A model generated the notes under the pieces. That model had not been told where the DNA came from, did not search any database, and saw only the letters and a list, made by a program, of their open reading frames with translations. Below, piece after piece: positions 54,335 to 63,654 of a stretch of DNA of 64,000 bases (the stretch's first letter is position 1; each line of letters starts with the position of its first letter). The position numbers were made by a program, and so were the translations under genes. Source of the DNA: Neptunicoccus sediminis (GTDB lineage: Bacteria; Pseudomonadota; Alphaproteobacteria; Rhodobacterales; Rhodobacteraceae); contig NZ_MDVX01000017.1 in NCBI RefSeq assembly GCF_001719615.1, positions 28,989 to 92,988 on the forward strand. The letters run 5' to 3'.

Positions 54335-56038
54335 TTACTCTGTGCGGTGCCAGTCGGCTGCGTTCCACAGCTCGCTGTCCCAAGTGTTCAGCACAACGCC
54401 ACCCAAAGTATTGGAATGGGCGGAAACACGGCCACGATCCACCAGAGGTACAATTGTATATGTATCTTTGGTCAGCATCTCGTTCATCTGGATGCCGATC
54501 TTGCCACGCTCGTTCAGATCGCCGGTATTGGCCAGCTTGTCGATCAGCGCATCATAGGCCGGATCACAGAAGCGGTTGATGTTTTCACCCTGCCACTGGC
54601 TTTCGGGTTTGGGTTCGCCGCCACAACGATACGCCGCAAGATACTGCTGCGGGTCTGTGCCGTTGAAGTTGTTGGCATACATTTCCACATCTGCATAGAA
54701 CTTCTGGAAGGTATCAGGGGAACCCGGATCACCGCCGAAGAACACAGAGGCATCAATGTTGCGCAACTCGGTTTCAACACCGATTTCGGACCACCACTGT
54801 TTGATCAGCGCCTGAAAGTCCTGACGCACGGCGTTCGTGGATGTCTGGTACAAAAGCGCCAGCTTCTTACCGTCCTTGTCCCGTACACCGTCACCGTCTG
54901 TGTCGGTCCAGCCGGCTTCTTCCAGCAGGGCTTTCGCGCCTTCGATGTCTTGCGTCATACAGTCGGTGTTCGGGGATGCGAAAACCTTTGGCGCAGGAAC
55001 AAGGTTACAGGTCGGACGACCGGCCTGACCATAGCCCACTTCAACCAGCAATTCGCGGTCGATCGCCATAGACAGCGCCTTGCGTACTTTCAGATCCGAC
55101 AGGATCGGGTGTGGCGCCTTGGTGGTAGAGCGGGTGTCCGCATCCAGTTCCGGCGATGGATCGGTCAGGTTCATTTCCAGACGTTCCACCAGCGAACCAA
55201 AGGCTGCAATCGGCTTGCCCTTGCCGCCTTCTGCCATCTTGGCAATCACGTCCGGTGCAAGTTGCAGGTTCCACGCATAGTCGAACTCTCCGGTTTCCAT
55301 AACCGCACGACCCGCAGCCGCCGCATCACCGCCGCCCTTCAGGGTCAGCGTCGCAAAGGCCGGTTTTGCCGCATCGCGGTAATGCGGGTTGGCTTCCATC
55401 TGGATCACGTCATTGGGGCGGAAATCCGTCACACGAAAAGGGCCGGTGCCGATGGGGTTGAAGTTTGCCTCGGTACATTCCGGTGCCTTCGCCCCGAGAC
55501 AATCGGCAAATTGCGCCGCTTGCAGGATCGGAGACTGACCGCCCATAAACGGACCATAAGGGTTCGGTTTGGGCTGGTTGAAGGTGACTTTGGTTGTCAG
55601 CTCGTCAATGGCTTCAACCGACACAACACCATCAAAGAAAGACGCCTGCGCGCAACCCCCTTCAGGGTGCATACAGTAATCCGCCGTGAATTTCACATCC
55701 GCCGATGTGACCGGTGTGCCGTCCGACCACTTCAAACCCTCTTTCAGCTTCCATGTGATAGACGTGAGATCCTCGCTCACACCGCCATTGGCAACTGTGG
55801 GAATTTCGTCAACCAGATAGGGCACCAGCGCACCGTCCTGATCATAGCGGCCCAGAGGCTCGATCACCAGCGAAGAGGCTTCCACGTCTTTGGTCCCTGC
55901 GGAGAGATAGGGGTTCAGAATAGACGGAGCCTGCCAGTAGATCACGTTCACATGGCCGTCAGAGCCGCGCTCTGCCTGACCCATGGTTGCCATCGAAAGC
56001 GCCAGTACGCTGCCAACGGTCAATGATTGAAATTTCAT
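54335..56038 (-). CDS. Peptide-type ABC substrate-binding protein (family 5)
   Basis: 567 residues from ATG 56038; a GTG two codons earlier is also close to the GGGAG. Signal peptide (about 1-22, ending MGQA) followed by an SBP_bac_5 domain: YWQAPSILNPYLSAGT, WKLKEGLKWSDGTPVTSADVKFT (shortened) and GTGPFRVTDF are typical. Several Cys pairs in the mature part suggest disulfides. It delivers peptides or similar solutes to the two permeases downstream. Two M20-family amidohydrolases start 386 bp upstream on the other strand, which suits uptake of N-acylated amino acids or dipeptides. Confidence 0.92.
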   Translation of the reverse strand: MKFQSLTVGSVLALSMATMGQAERGSDGHVNVIYWQAPSILNPYLSAGTKDVEASSLVIEPLGRYDQDGALVPYLVDEIPTVANGGVSEDLTSITWKLKEGLKWSDGTPVTSADVKFTADYCMHPEGGCAQASFFDGVVSVEAIDELTTKVTFNQPKPNPYGPFMGGQSPILQAAQFADCLGAKAPECTEANFNPIGTGPFRVTDFRPNDVIQMEANPHYRDAAKPAFATLTLKGGGDAAAAGRAVMETGEFDYAWNLQLAPDVIAKMAEGGKGKPIAAFGSLVERLEMNLTDPSPELDADTRSTTKAPHPILSDLKVRKALSMAIDRELLVEVGYGQAGRPTCNLVPAPKVFASPNTDCMTQDIEGAKALLEEAGWTDTDGDGVRDKDGKKLALLYQTSTNAVRQDFQALIKQWWSEIGVETELRNIDASVFFGGDPGSPDTFQKFYADVEMYANNFNGTDPQQYLAAYRCGGEPKPESQWQGENINRFCDPAYDALIDKLANTGDLNERGKIGIQMNEMLTKDTYTIVPLVDRGRVSAHSNTLGGVVLNTWDSELWNAADWHRTE

Positions 56039-56423
56039 AGTCACTTAACTCCCAATTGTTGTGTTTTAGGTCTGAGAAGCTGCGCCAGCCTGCGCCCGAC
56101 AAGCGCTGGATGCAAAGCTCACAGGGGCTGAATTCGCCAAAACCGGCAGTCGTTTTGATTGATCACTTAGAGGGGAACAAACCAAACAGAGGTTTTGCAA
56201 CAGCTTCTCCTGATACGATTTTACGCCGGAATCGGTCTCCGGCCGACAGACCATGGCAAAGACTAAACCGATAAATTCCTATCACACAACGTTTTTTCTC
56301 AAAGACCTGCAAACAACCTGTTTTGCCGATGGCTTGCCCTTGGGGAAAACAGGGCGGATTTGCGCTTGACGCCCTGCCCCTGTCTTCCCACACTCCGGCC
56401 ATTCCAAACAGGATGGTCTGAAG
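56039..56423. other. Divergent intergenic region, peptide SBP / argE
   Basis: 385 bp between the start codons of the binding-protein gene and argE. Both promoters are expected here. I see no gene, no strong palindrome and no known regulator site. Confidence 0.4.
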
Positions 56424-57578
56424 ATGGCTGACACCTATACACCCCGCGAAATGCTGGAAAAACTGGTGGGGTTTGATACGGTCTCGCACCGCTCCAATCT
56501 CGAACTGATCGCATTCGTCGAACAATATCTCAGCGCCCACGGGGTAGAGAGCACGCGGGTTTATAATGAAACCCGCGACAAGGCGAACCTATACGCCCAC
56601 ATCGGCCCGCAAACGCCCGGTGGCGTGATCCTGTCGGGGCATACGGATGTGGTGCCCGTCGAAGGGCAGAACTGGTCCAGCGACCCTTTTACCCTGACGG
56701 AAAAAGACGGTAAGCTGTTTGGCCGTGGCAGTTGCGACATGAAAGGTTTTCTCGCGATTGCGCTGGCCCATGTGCCCCGAATGCTGGCCGCCGGACTAAC
56801 CACCCCGATCCAACTCGCGCTCAGCTATGATGAAGAAGTCGGCTGTGAAGGTGTCATCCCGATGGTCAAGGAACTGGCGGGCAAGATGCCAAAGGCGGAG
56901 ATCTGCATCGTCGGGGAACCGTCTTTGATGAAAGTGGTGACAGGGCATAAGGGCAGCATCGGCTTTGAAACCGAAGTGACCGGCTATGAGGTCCATTCCT
57001 CCCTTGCGCACAAAGGCGTCTCTGCAATCATGACCGCTGCCACGCTGGTGGAATGGCACAACGCCAGAAACGCGCAGGCCGTGGACAACAGCGATCCCGA
57101 CTGCATATTCGAGCCGCCGTTTTCCACCTATCATGTGGGCATCATCGAAGGCGGAACCGCTGGCAATATCACCGCGAAAACCTGTCGCTTCATCAATGAT
57201 TTCCGCCTGCTTCCTGCAGAAGACCCGATCAAAGCCGAAGCCGCCTACCGCGCCTTTGCCGCCGATCTGGAGGCTAAAATCAAAAGCGTCCGCCCCGAAG
57301 CGGGCATCAAAATCACCCGACAATACGACATGCCCGGCCTGAAACCGGAAGAAAACGGCAAGGCCGAGGCGCTCGCCCGTCGCCTCACAGGGGATAACTC
57401 CGACAATGTGGTCAGCTATGGCACAGAGGCGGGACATTTTCAGGCCGAAGGCATCTCCACCGTCATCTGCGGCCCGGGTTCAATCGAACAGGCCCATCAG
57501 GCCGACGAATACATCACAATCGACCAGCTCGATCAGGGAACGCAGTTCATGCGCGATCTGATTGACGCACTATCATAA
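56424..57578 (+). CDS. argE: Acetylornithine deacetylase-like M20 amidohydrolase
   Basis: 384 residues. LSGHTDVVPVEGQNW (metal-binding His/Asp), GRGSCDMKGF (bridging Asp) and EEVGCEG (catalytic Glu and metal Glu) define the M20A group; the dimerisation domain (about 180-290) is present. Length and wording match bacterial ArgE, which removes acetyl from N-acetylornithine in arginine synthesis. The paired aminoacylase gene and the peptide transporter next door make a broader N-acyl amino acid deacylase role possible. Confidence 0.85.
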   Translation: MADTYTPREMLEKLVGFDTVSHRSNLELIAFVEQYLSAHGVESTRVYNETRDKANLYAHIGPQTPGGVILSGHTDVVPVEGQNWSSDPFTLTEKDGKLFGRGSCDMKGFLAIALAHVPRMLAAGLTTPIQLALSYDEEVGCEGVIPMVKELAGKMPKAEICIVGEPSLMKVVTGHKGSIGFETEVTGYEVHSSLAHKGVSAIMTAATLVEWHNARNAQAVDNSDPDCIFEPPFSTYHVGIIEGGTAGNITAKTCRFINDFRLLPAEDPIKAEAAYRAFAADLEAKIKSVRPEAGIKITRQYDMPGLKPEENGKAEALARRLTGDNSDNVVSYGTEAGHFQAEGISTVICGPGSIEQAHQADEYITIDQLDQGTQFMRDLIDALS

Positions 57579-57588
57579 GGAAACACCC

Positions 57589-58761
57589 ATGCCACTGATC
57601 AACCGATTTGCCGAAACCCATGCAGACATCACCGCGATCCGGCGGGATCTGCACGAACATCCCGAACTGCAATTCGACTGCCACCGCACAGCCGGCATCG
57701 TTGCGGACAAACTGCGGGAATGGGGCTGCGACGAAGTGAAGACCGGCATCGGCCAGACCGGAGTCGTGGCTGTTATCAAAGGCAAACAGAACACATCCGG
57801 CAAGGTGATCGGCCTGCGCGCCGACATGGATGCGCTGCCCATCTATGAGGCAACGGGCCTTGACTATGCCTCCAAGACCGAAGGCAAAATGCACGCTTGC
57901 GGCCATGACGGACACACCGCCATGCTGCTCGGCGCGGCGCAATACCTGTGCGAAACCCGCAATTTCGACGGCACCGCCGTCGTGATCTTCCAACCTGCCG
58001 AAGAAGGCGGCGGCGGCGGGCGCGAAATGGTCGAGGAAGGCATTATGGAAGATTTCGGCATTCAGGAAGTCTACGGCATGCACAACTGGCCCGGCCTTGC
58101 CACAGGCGCTTTTGCCATCCGCTCCGGCTCTTTCTTTGCTGCGGCCGATCTGATCGACATCGAAGTGACCGGCAAAGGCGCACATGCGGCCAAGCCCCAT
58201 GACGGAATCGATACCACAGTGGTCGCGTCCCATATCGTGATCGCGCTGCAAACCATCGCCTCAAGGGTGGCCGATCCGCTGGAATCGGTGGTGGTCTCTG
58301 TCACCAGCTTTGAAACCGAAAGCAAAGCCTTCAACGTGATCCCCGAACGGGTGGAACTGCGCGGCACCGTGCGCACCCTTTCGCCCGCCATGCGGGATAT
58401 GGCCGAAGAGCAGATCAAACGCATCGCGGAAAACACCGCCGCAGCCTTTGGCGCCACCGCCAAAGTGAACTACCAGCGCAACTATCCGGTGATGGTGAAC
58501 CATGACGCGCAAACCGAATTCATGGCCGAAGTCGCGAGGGACGTAGCGGGTGATTACAACGTCAACACCGATATGGAACCCACAATGGGCGGCGAGGATT
58601 TCGCCTTCATGCTGGAATCCCGCCCCGGCGCCTATATCCTTGTAGGCAACGGTGACGGCGCAATGGTCCACCACCCAGAATACAACTTCAACGACGAGGT
58701 TATTCCCGCAGGCTGTTCGCTCTGGGCACGGATCATCGAAAAATCCATGCCAGCCGCCTAG
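57589..58761 (+). CDS. M20 aminoacylase/hippurate hydrolase-type amidohydrolase
   Basis: 390 residues from ATG 57589, with AAGGA seven bases upstream; an in-frame start at 57562 overlaps argE and is not used. RRDLHEHPELQF, LRADMDALPI, HACGHDGHTAMLLG and MGGEDFAFML are the hallmarks of the M20D group (hippurate hydrolase, N-acyl-L-amino acid amidohydrolase, IAA-amino acid hydrolase). It likely frees amino acids from N-acyl forms in the cytosol. It is 10 bp after argE and probably co-transcribed. Confidence 0.9.
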   Translation: MPLINRFAETHADITAIRRDLHEHPELQFDCHRTAGIVADKLREWGCDEVKTGIGQTGVVAVIKGKQNTSGKVIGLRADMDALPIYEATGLDYASKTEGKMHACGHDGHTAMLLGAAQYLCETRNFDGTAVVIFQPAEEGGGGGREMVEEGIMEDFGIQEVYGMHNWPGLATGAFAIRSGSFFAAADLIDIEVTGKGAHAAKPHDGIDTTVVASHIVIALQTIASRVADPLESVVVSVTSFETESKAFNVIPERVELRGTVRTLSPAMRDMAEEQIKRIAENTAAAFGATAKVNYQRNYPVMVNHDAQTEFMAEVARDVAGDYNVNTDMEPTMGGEDFAFMLESRPGAYILVGNGDGAMVHHPEYNFNDEVIPAGCSLWARIIEKSMPAA

Positions 58762-58765
58762 ACAG

Positions 58766-58797
58766 AAAAAGCCCCGCTGACATCACACCAGCGGGGC
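58766..58797. terminator. Bidirectional terminator between M20 and ilvD genes
   Basis: Arms GCCCCGCTG (58771-58779) and CAGCGGGGC (58789-58797), 9-bp perfect stem. On the minus strand it is followed by TTTTT (A-run at 58766-58770), giving a good terminator for ilvD; on the plus strand the T content is weaker. Confidence 0.85.
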
Positions 58798-58818
58798 TTC
58801 AATGTTCTTCAAATACTC
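58798..58818. repeat. Copy 3 of dispersed 21-bp 3'-flank motif
   Basis: TTCAATGTTC-TTC-AAATACTC, directly after the terminator stem and 7 bp before the ilvD stop. Same outer blocks as the copies at 44248 and 52236. Confidence 0.75.
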
Positions 58819-58825
58819 AAAACCC

Positions 58826-60664
58826 TTACGGTTCCAGACGCACCGCCCCTTGCGAGGCATTGCCTACATTCGCCGCATAGACCCGCAGCGCCCGGCTCAC
58901 CTTGCGCTTGCGCGGCTCTGCCGGCGCCCAGGGATTTTCCCGCGCTTCCATCGCAGCCCGACGCTCTGCCAGTTGCGCGTCGCTCAGTTTCACATTCATG
59001 CTGCGGTTGGGGATGTCGATCTCGATGATATCGCCTTCTTCGACCAGCGCGATATTGCCGCCCTCGCCGGCTTCGGGGGAAACGTGCCCGATCGACAGAC
59101 CGGACGTTCCGCCTGAAAAGCGTCCGTCAGTGATCAGCGCACAGGCTTTGCCGAGCTTCATGGATTTGAGGTACGTTGTCGGGTACAGCATCTCCTGCAT
59201 CCCCGGCCCGCCCCGTGGCCCTTCATAGCGGATCACAACAACATCGCCTTCCTTGACCTCTTTGCCAAGAATGCGGTTACAGGCTTCCTCTTGGGATTCA
59301 CACACTACTGCGCGGCCTTCAAACTTCAGAATGCTCTCATCCACACCGGCGGTTTTCACCACGCAGCCTTCCTGACTGAGATTGCCGAACAGAACCGCAA
59401 GACCGCCCTCTTGGGAATGGGCGTGGGCGACTTCGCGGATCACGCCGTTCTCGCGGTCCAGATCCAGTTCCTTATAGCGGCGGGATTGGGAAAACGCTTT
59501 GGTGGTGCGTACGCCACCGGGCGCGGCGAGGAACAACTCGCGCACGGAATCATCATTGGTGGTGCGCACGTCCCATTTGGCAATCGCATCGCCAAGGGTC
59601 GGTTCGTGAATGGTGCCAACAGAGGTGTCGAGCATCCCCGCACGGTTCATTTCTCCCAGAAGCGCGAAAATACCGCCCGCACGGTGCACATCTTCCATGT
59701 GCACATTGGCAACCGCTGGTGCGACCTTGCACAGACACGGCGTGTTGCGGGACAGACGGTCAATGTCGTCTACGGTAAAGTCCACTTCCGCCTCTTGCGC
59801 CATCGCCAGAAGGTGCAGAATAGTATTGGTGGACCCGCCCATTGTAATGTCCATACGCATGGCATTTTCAAAAGAGGCTTTGGTCGCGATCCCCCGTGCA
59901 GAGACAGCTTTATTGCCGTTCACGTAGTAATCTTTGGTCAGTTCCACAATCCGGCGGCCTGCCTTGCGGAACAGCATCTCGCGGTCGGAGTGTGTGGCCA
60001 GCGTCGACCCGTTGCCCGGCAGCGCCAGACCCAGCGCCTCGGCCAGACAGTTCATAGAGTTCGCAGTGAACATACCGGAACAGGACCCACAGGTCGGACA
60101 GGCGCTTTCCTCAATCGCAAGGACTTCTTCGTCGGTGCGGTCGGGGTTGGCGGCCTGCATCATCGCATCCACCAGATCAATCGCCTGCAACTCCCCGTCG
60201 ATATCGACCTTACCGGCCTCCATCGGTCCACCGGATACAAACACCACAGGAATATCCAGCCGCAGCGCCGCCATCATCATACCCGGTGTGATCTTGTCAC
60301 AGTTGGAGATACAAACCATCGCATCCGCGCAATGGGCGTTAACCATGTATTCGACACTGTCCGCGATAACCTCGCGGCTGGGCAGGGAATAAAGCATTCC
60401 GTCATGGCCCATTGCAATACCGTCATCAACGGCAATGGTGTTGAATTCCTTGGCCACACCACCGGCTGCATGGATTTCCTCAGCTACCAGACCGCCAAGG
60501 TCTTTGAGGTGCACGTGACCGGGCACGAACTGGGTAAAAGAGTTAACAACCGCAATGATCGGCTTGCCGAAATCGTCATCCGTCATCCCCGTCGCCCGCC
60601 AGAGCCCGCGGGCCCCTGCCATGTTGCGACCGTGGGTGGAAGTTCTTGAACGATACGGAATCAT
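58826..60664 (-). CDS. ilvD: Dihydroxy-acid dehydratase
   Basis: 612 residues, E. coli-like length. [19 protein letters not shown] (iron-sulfur Cys), [17 protein letters not shown] (second ligand group) and [16 protein letters not shown] near the C-terminus are the family marks. It dehydrates dihydroxy acids in valine, leucine and isoleucine synthesis and carries a labile Fe-S cluster. It has a GAGGG ribosome site and a terminator at 58766-58797. A single gene. Confidence 0.97.
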   Translation of the reverse strand: MIPYRSRTSTHGRNMAGARGLWRATGMTDDDFGKPIIAVVNSFTQFVPGHVHLKDLGGLVAEEIHAAGGVAKEFNTIAVDDGIAMGHDGMLYSLPSREVIADSVEYMVNAHCADAMVCISNCDKITPGMMMAALRLDIPVVFVSGGPMEAGKVDIDGELQAIDLVDAMMQAANPDRTDEEVLAIEESACPTCGSCSGMFTANSMNCLAEALGLALPGNGSTLATHSDREMLFRKAGRRIVELTKDYYVNGNKAVSARGIATKASFENAMRMDITMGGSTNTILHLLAMAQEAEVDFTVDDIDRLSRNTPCLCKVAPAVANVHMEDVHRAGGIFALLGEMNRAGMLDTSVGTIHEPTLGDAIAKWDVRTTNDDSVRELFLAAPGGVRTTKAFSQSRRYKELDLDRENGVIREVAHAHSQEGGLAVLFGNLSQEGCVVKTAGVDESILKFEGRAVVCESQEEACNRILGKEVKEGDVVVIRYEGPRGGPGMQEMLYPTTYLKSMKLGKACALITDGRFSGGTSGLSIGHVSPEAGEGGNIALVEEGDIIEIDIPNRSMNVKLSDAQLAERRAAMEARENPWAPAEPRKRKVSRALRVYAANVGNASQGAVRLEP

Positions 60665-61052
60665 AGGTCTGCCCTCGCGTGGAAATCTGATTTTCCACCG
60701 TGTTTTGCCCTAAGGCGTAAAGAATTGCCAGCCCCCGCGCCTTGTTATGGCGCAGGGAAGTTCAAATGCCTCCGGCGGTCATATCGTCAAGGCTATAACG
60801 GATAATTTTTCTTAGTTGGAATGCGTCAGATACAAAAAGCATCTACAATTTTATCTTACTCTTCGCGGTTGATGAAATGCTGACACATTTTAGCCCGTGA
60901 CCCATACGCGTCCTTTCTCGGACGGCCTTAATCATGCATTGGCGGTAACGGTGAATTCTTCAGTGTTTTGGTGTGTAGTCGGGTGCAATGTTGCGAATTT
61001 TGGACATTTGTCGCATTTGTCTTGGTATTCCGCTTTCGAAGACAACAATTGT
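60665..61052. other. Intergenic region between ilvD and the osmC-like gene
   Basis: 388 bp, clearly more AT-rich than the chromosome to its left. The ilvD promoter is expected in the first 100 bp. A minus-strand frame of 77 codons overlaps the osmC-like gene end, but has no ribosome site or recognised domain. The base composition change marks the start of the accessory stretch. Confidence 0.4.
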
Positions 61053-61667
61053 TCAGCTCGAGGTGACGTTTCCAACACTTGAAACACTGAAGCTGCGTTC
61101 AATTTCCAGGGTTGGTGGAGCGCGTAAGGTTTGCAGGATGACACAGCTTCGCTCTGCCGCGTCAATCAGTGCGTTTAGGTGCGGTTTTGAGTTCTCGCAC
61201 TCTGTGTTCAGTTCAACCTTCAAGTGGGTCGTTTGAAATCCGACCGGCACATTGTCACCTGTCATCAACGCTCCGCGAACGTCGGCTCCCAGGCTGACCT
61301 GAACTTCGAGGCGGCTCAACTCTATGCCTTTAAGGTTAGCAATCATGCGGATGGCTGTATCAAGACAACTGGCCAAGGCCGCGGCCAGAATTTCGCCTGG
61401 ACATGGAAAGTCGCTTTCGCCACCCACAGCTTTGTGGACGGACACTGGGATGTCCACCGGAATGCCTTCGCCGCAAACCACATGCCCGTGGAGCGGATGG
61501 TTTGCGGGAGCTTGGGCATCAACTGTTTTTGCATGATCGTACACCCAAGCTGCTTCAGGTTTACTATGATAACGCTTTCGCAATGGGAGTTGCCGGTCGA
61601 GAATGCGTGGTGGTTTAACATTTGTGAAAGACTGAATGTGGTGCAGATGTTTAGGATCCAATGTCAT
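61053..61667 (-). CDS. OsmC-like protein
   Basis: 204 residues. The C-terminal two thirds follow the OsmC/Ohr fold pattern (PCPGEILAAALASCLDTAIRMIA, with the second redox Cys expected in SCLDTA; KVELNTECENSKPHL). The first peroxidatic cysteine of Ohr/OsmC is expected about 60 residues before the second; VVCGEG near residue 64 is the only candidate, so peroxidase activity is uncertain. It overlaps the mddA-like gene by 4 bp, so the two form one unit. Base use is lower in GC than core genes in the window. Confidence 0.72.
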   Translation of the reverse strand: MTLDPKHLHHIQSFTNVKPPRILDRQLPLRKRYHSKPEAAWVYDHAKTVDAQAPANHPLHGHVVCGEGIPVDIPVSVHKAVGGESDFPCPGEILAAALASCLDTAIRMIANLKGIELSRLEVQVSLGADVRGALMTGDNVPVGFQTTHLKVELNTECENSKPHLNALIDAAERSCVILQTLRAPPTLEIERSFSVSSVGNVTSS

Positions 61668-62407
61668 TTGGCCGCCCCCCGCCCAAATCTCGGAAGAAAT
61701 GCAGGAACCTTGTTTTGATATGTGATGTAATCCTCACCGAACTGGGCAATCAGATCCCTTTCCTCAAGACGTAACACCGCGATGACGATGTATCCTGAGG
61801 TCACGAGCGTAAACAAAAGATGACCGACGGTCATGGTCGGCGCGGTCCAAAAGGCGATCAGAAATCCGGTCATGATTGGATGGCGCATGAAACGGTAAAG
61901 CCCGACTTCCATAAATCCCAGTTGGATTGGTTGGCGCTTTTTTAAGTTTGCGCAAACTTGTTTCAGCCCAAACAGATCAAAGTGATCAATCATGAAGGTT
62001 GAGGCCAAAACGACCAGCCAGCCGCCCCAAAAAAGACCGGTCAATGCTGTGCCGAGGACCGTATTTCTGACGTCCCATACAACCGCCGGAAGCGGCTGCC
62101 AGAACGCGAAAATCATAATCAGGGCACCGCTTGTCATGAGTATATACGTACTACGTTCGGCAGCTTGCGGGATAACTGTAGTCCAGAGTCGTTTGAATGC
62201 TGGACGCGCCATAATGCTGTGCTGAAGAGCAAAGACAGACAGCAATACCAGATTGATAATCAGCGAAGAGGCGATTGGTCCTTGCGCGCCGGAATCGATT
62301 GATTTTGGCACCAGCACATTTCCGACAAAGCCGATGGAATAGAGGAACGTCGCCAGAAAAATAACGTAGACGACGATGCCGTAGATAAATGTTAATGAGC
62401 GGCCCAT
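61664..62407 (-). CDS. mddA: Methanethiol S-methyltransferase-like membrane protein (MddA family)
   Basis: 247 residues with about six membrane helices. FALQHSIMARPAFKRLW, ERSTYILMTSGALIMIF and YRFMRHPIMTGFLIAFW are in the form known from MddA and the related NnrU/isoprenylcysteine methyltransferase group. MddA methylates methanethiol to dimethyl sulfide with AdoMet. The RHP motif with a C-terminal Glu (LEERDL) is typical for the AdoMet site of this fold. It is the first gene of the pair with the osmC-like gene and is divergent from an HxlR regulator. NnrU-type proteins of nitrogen metabolism are an alternative call. Confidence 0.72.
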   Translation of the reverse strand: MGRSLTFIYGIVVYVIFLATFLYSIGFVGNVLVPKSIDSGAQGPIASSLIINLVLLSVFALQHSIMARPAFKRLWTTVIPQAAERSTYILMTSGALIMIFAFWQPLPAVVWDVRNTVLGTALTGLFWGGWLVVLASTFMIDHFDLFGLKQVCANLKKRQPIQLGFMEVGLYRFMRHPIMTGFLIAFWTAPTMTVGHLLFTLVTSGYIVIAVLRLEERDLIAQFGEDYITYQNKVPAFLPRFGRGAAK

Positions 62408-62484
62408 GCCAAACCCCTTTCGATAAGAAATCTCTCAGAAAACCGGACTTGGTCATATGGTGCGCGCATCGTGCAACGGGGGAT

Positions 62485-62521
62485 ACTTCGCAATCCGTAT
62501 CAAACCACTACGCAATCCGTA
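62485..62521. promoter_or_regulatory. Direct-repeat operator candidate between mddA-like and HxlR genes
   Basis: ACTTCGCAATCCGTA (62485-62499) and ACTACGCAATCCGTA (62507-62521) match at 14 of 15 bases and are spaced by exactly 22 bp, two helical turns. The second copy extends to the inverted repeat ACTACG-CAATC-CGTAGT. It is positioned to control both divergent genes and is a likely site for the HxlR protein. Confidence 0.65.
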
Positions 62522-62558
62522 GTAGTCAAGTTGCCCTTTTTCGCTGTAGGCTTGACTG

Positions 62559-63260
62559 ATGGACAGCAACTCAAAGAACGTTTCGGGCAGCTTGTGTCCG
62601 GCGATGGCCTCTGCCGAAATTTTGGGGGACAAATGGACTCTGCTACTTTTGCGCGAAATGTTTCTGGGTACAACGCGTTTTGGCGGTTTTCAAAAAGCGA
62701 TCCCGCGCATGTCTCCTTCGATCCTGAGCAAACGGCTTAAAACCTTGGAAGCAGCAGAGATTATTATCCGGAAATCGGCGCCGACCACTCAAATAGCAGA
62801 CTATAAACTGACGCGTTCGGGGCGAGAGCTTGGACCAATTGTCGAATATATGGCCATCTGGGGAATGCGGTGGCGCAAACGCAGTATCGCAGCGCAGGAT
62901 TGCGATGTTGGTGGGTTCATGTGGGATTTCCATCGCACACTGAATACCGAAGGCTTGCCGGATGGAGACACGGTGATCCTTGTGCAAATTTCCGACCGTA
63001 CCGATCTTAATACGTGGTGGGTAATTGCGAATGCCGTATCAGTTGATCTGTGCCCCACCGACCCGGGCCATGAGGTTGATGTGTACCTCACGGCGACGCT
63101 AGCAAACTTGATAGCCCTGTGGTTGGGGGATACGGACGTGCGGAACGCGGTTGAAGCCAAATCAATCTTTTTGGATGGGCCGAGGCATTTAATAAACACA
63201 GCGCAAGACTGGATGGCGCAGTCCCCACTCGTCGGGGTAAAACCGGCCCTCTCGGACTGA
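62559..63260 (+). CDS. HxlR-family transcriptional regulator
   Basis: 233 residues. The N-terminal HxlR winged helix (about 12-100) starts with the family's conserved cysteine (SLCPAMASAEILGDKWTLLLL) and contains FGGFQKAIPRMSPSILSKRLK. The cysteine often senses electrophiles or thiols. The C-terminal part (about 125-225) resembles the SCP2-like domain found in long HxlR proteins. It is divergent from the mddA-osmC unit, with a 22-bp-spaced direct repeat between them. A thiol-sensing regulator next to a methanethiol-type enzyme would make sense, but this is inference. Confidence 0.85.
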   Translation: MDSNSKNVSGSLCPAMASAEILGDKWTLLLLREMFLGTTRFGGFQKAIPRMSPSILSKRLKTLEAAEIIIRKSAPTTQIADYKLTRSGRELGPIVEYMAIWGMRWRKRSIAAQDCDVGGFMWDFHRTLNTEGLPDGDTVILVQISDRTDLNTWWVIANAVSVDLCPTDPGHEVDVYLTATLANLIALWLGDTDVRNAVEAKSIFLDGPRHLINTAQDWMAQSPLVGVKPALSD

Positions 63261-63396
63261 AGGCTTCTTCGCTTTAAGGGGCTGGGGTGACAACGGCCTT
63301 GTGCGAGATCGCGCGGCGCATCTCATAAACGAAATGTTGGCTGTTCTTTTTGATGGTGGCGGGAACCGAATCATCAAATAAGGAATCCACAAAAAG
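63261..63396. other. Sequence between the HxlR gene and IS remnants
   Basis: 136 bp without a recognised feature. On the minus strand it contains a short open stretch ending VYEMRRAISHKAVVTPAP then a stop, which looks like the C-terminal end of a decayed gene, not identified. Confidence 0.35.
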
Positions 63397-63593
63397 TAAA
63401 TTCTACTGACAAGACCATCAAACATAAAACCGGTCTTCTAAGCTTGGCCGAGGAATTGGGTAATGCGTCGAAGGCTTGCCAAGTTAAGGGCATGTCGCGC
63501 GACACATTCTACCGTTACAAATCGGCAGTCGAGGCTGGCGGCGTTGAAGCGTTGTTCGAGCGCACGCGGCGCAAGCACAATCTGGCGTCCTGA
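63397..63593 (+). pseudogene. Transposase N-terminal remnant (IS481-like)
   Basis: The frame ending with TGA at 63591-63593 reads DKTIKHKTGLLSLAEELGN then ASKACQVKGMSRDTFYRYKS, VEAGGVEALFERTRRKHN. This is the helix-turn-helix start of transposases of the IS481-like group known from roseobacters. It is cut off after about 61 codons where the family continues for over 200, and no proper start codon is left. Confidence 0.65.
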
Positions 63594-63654
63594 CTACTTC
63601 GACTATCATAAATATCACGACATCACTTCCATGACTGTGTTCGCGCACATCTAA
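63594..63654. other. Short unassigned stretch between IS remnants
   Basis: 61 bp between the first transposase remnant and the second. It is in neither transposase frame and has no recognised feature. Confidence 0.3.

Noticed and set aside
60932..61165. Minus-strand 77-codon frame
   Set aside because: Half of it overlaps the osmC-like gene in another frame; no ribosome site and no recognised domain.
63463..63654. Plus-strand 63-codon frame
   Set aside because: It is out of frame with the transposase remnant that explains the same bases.
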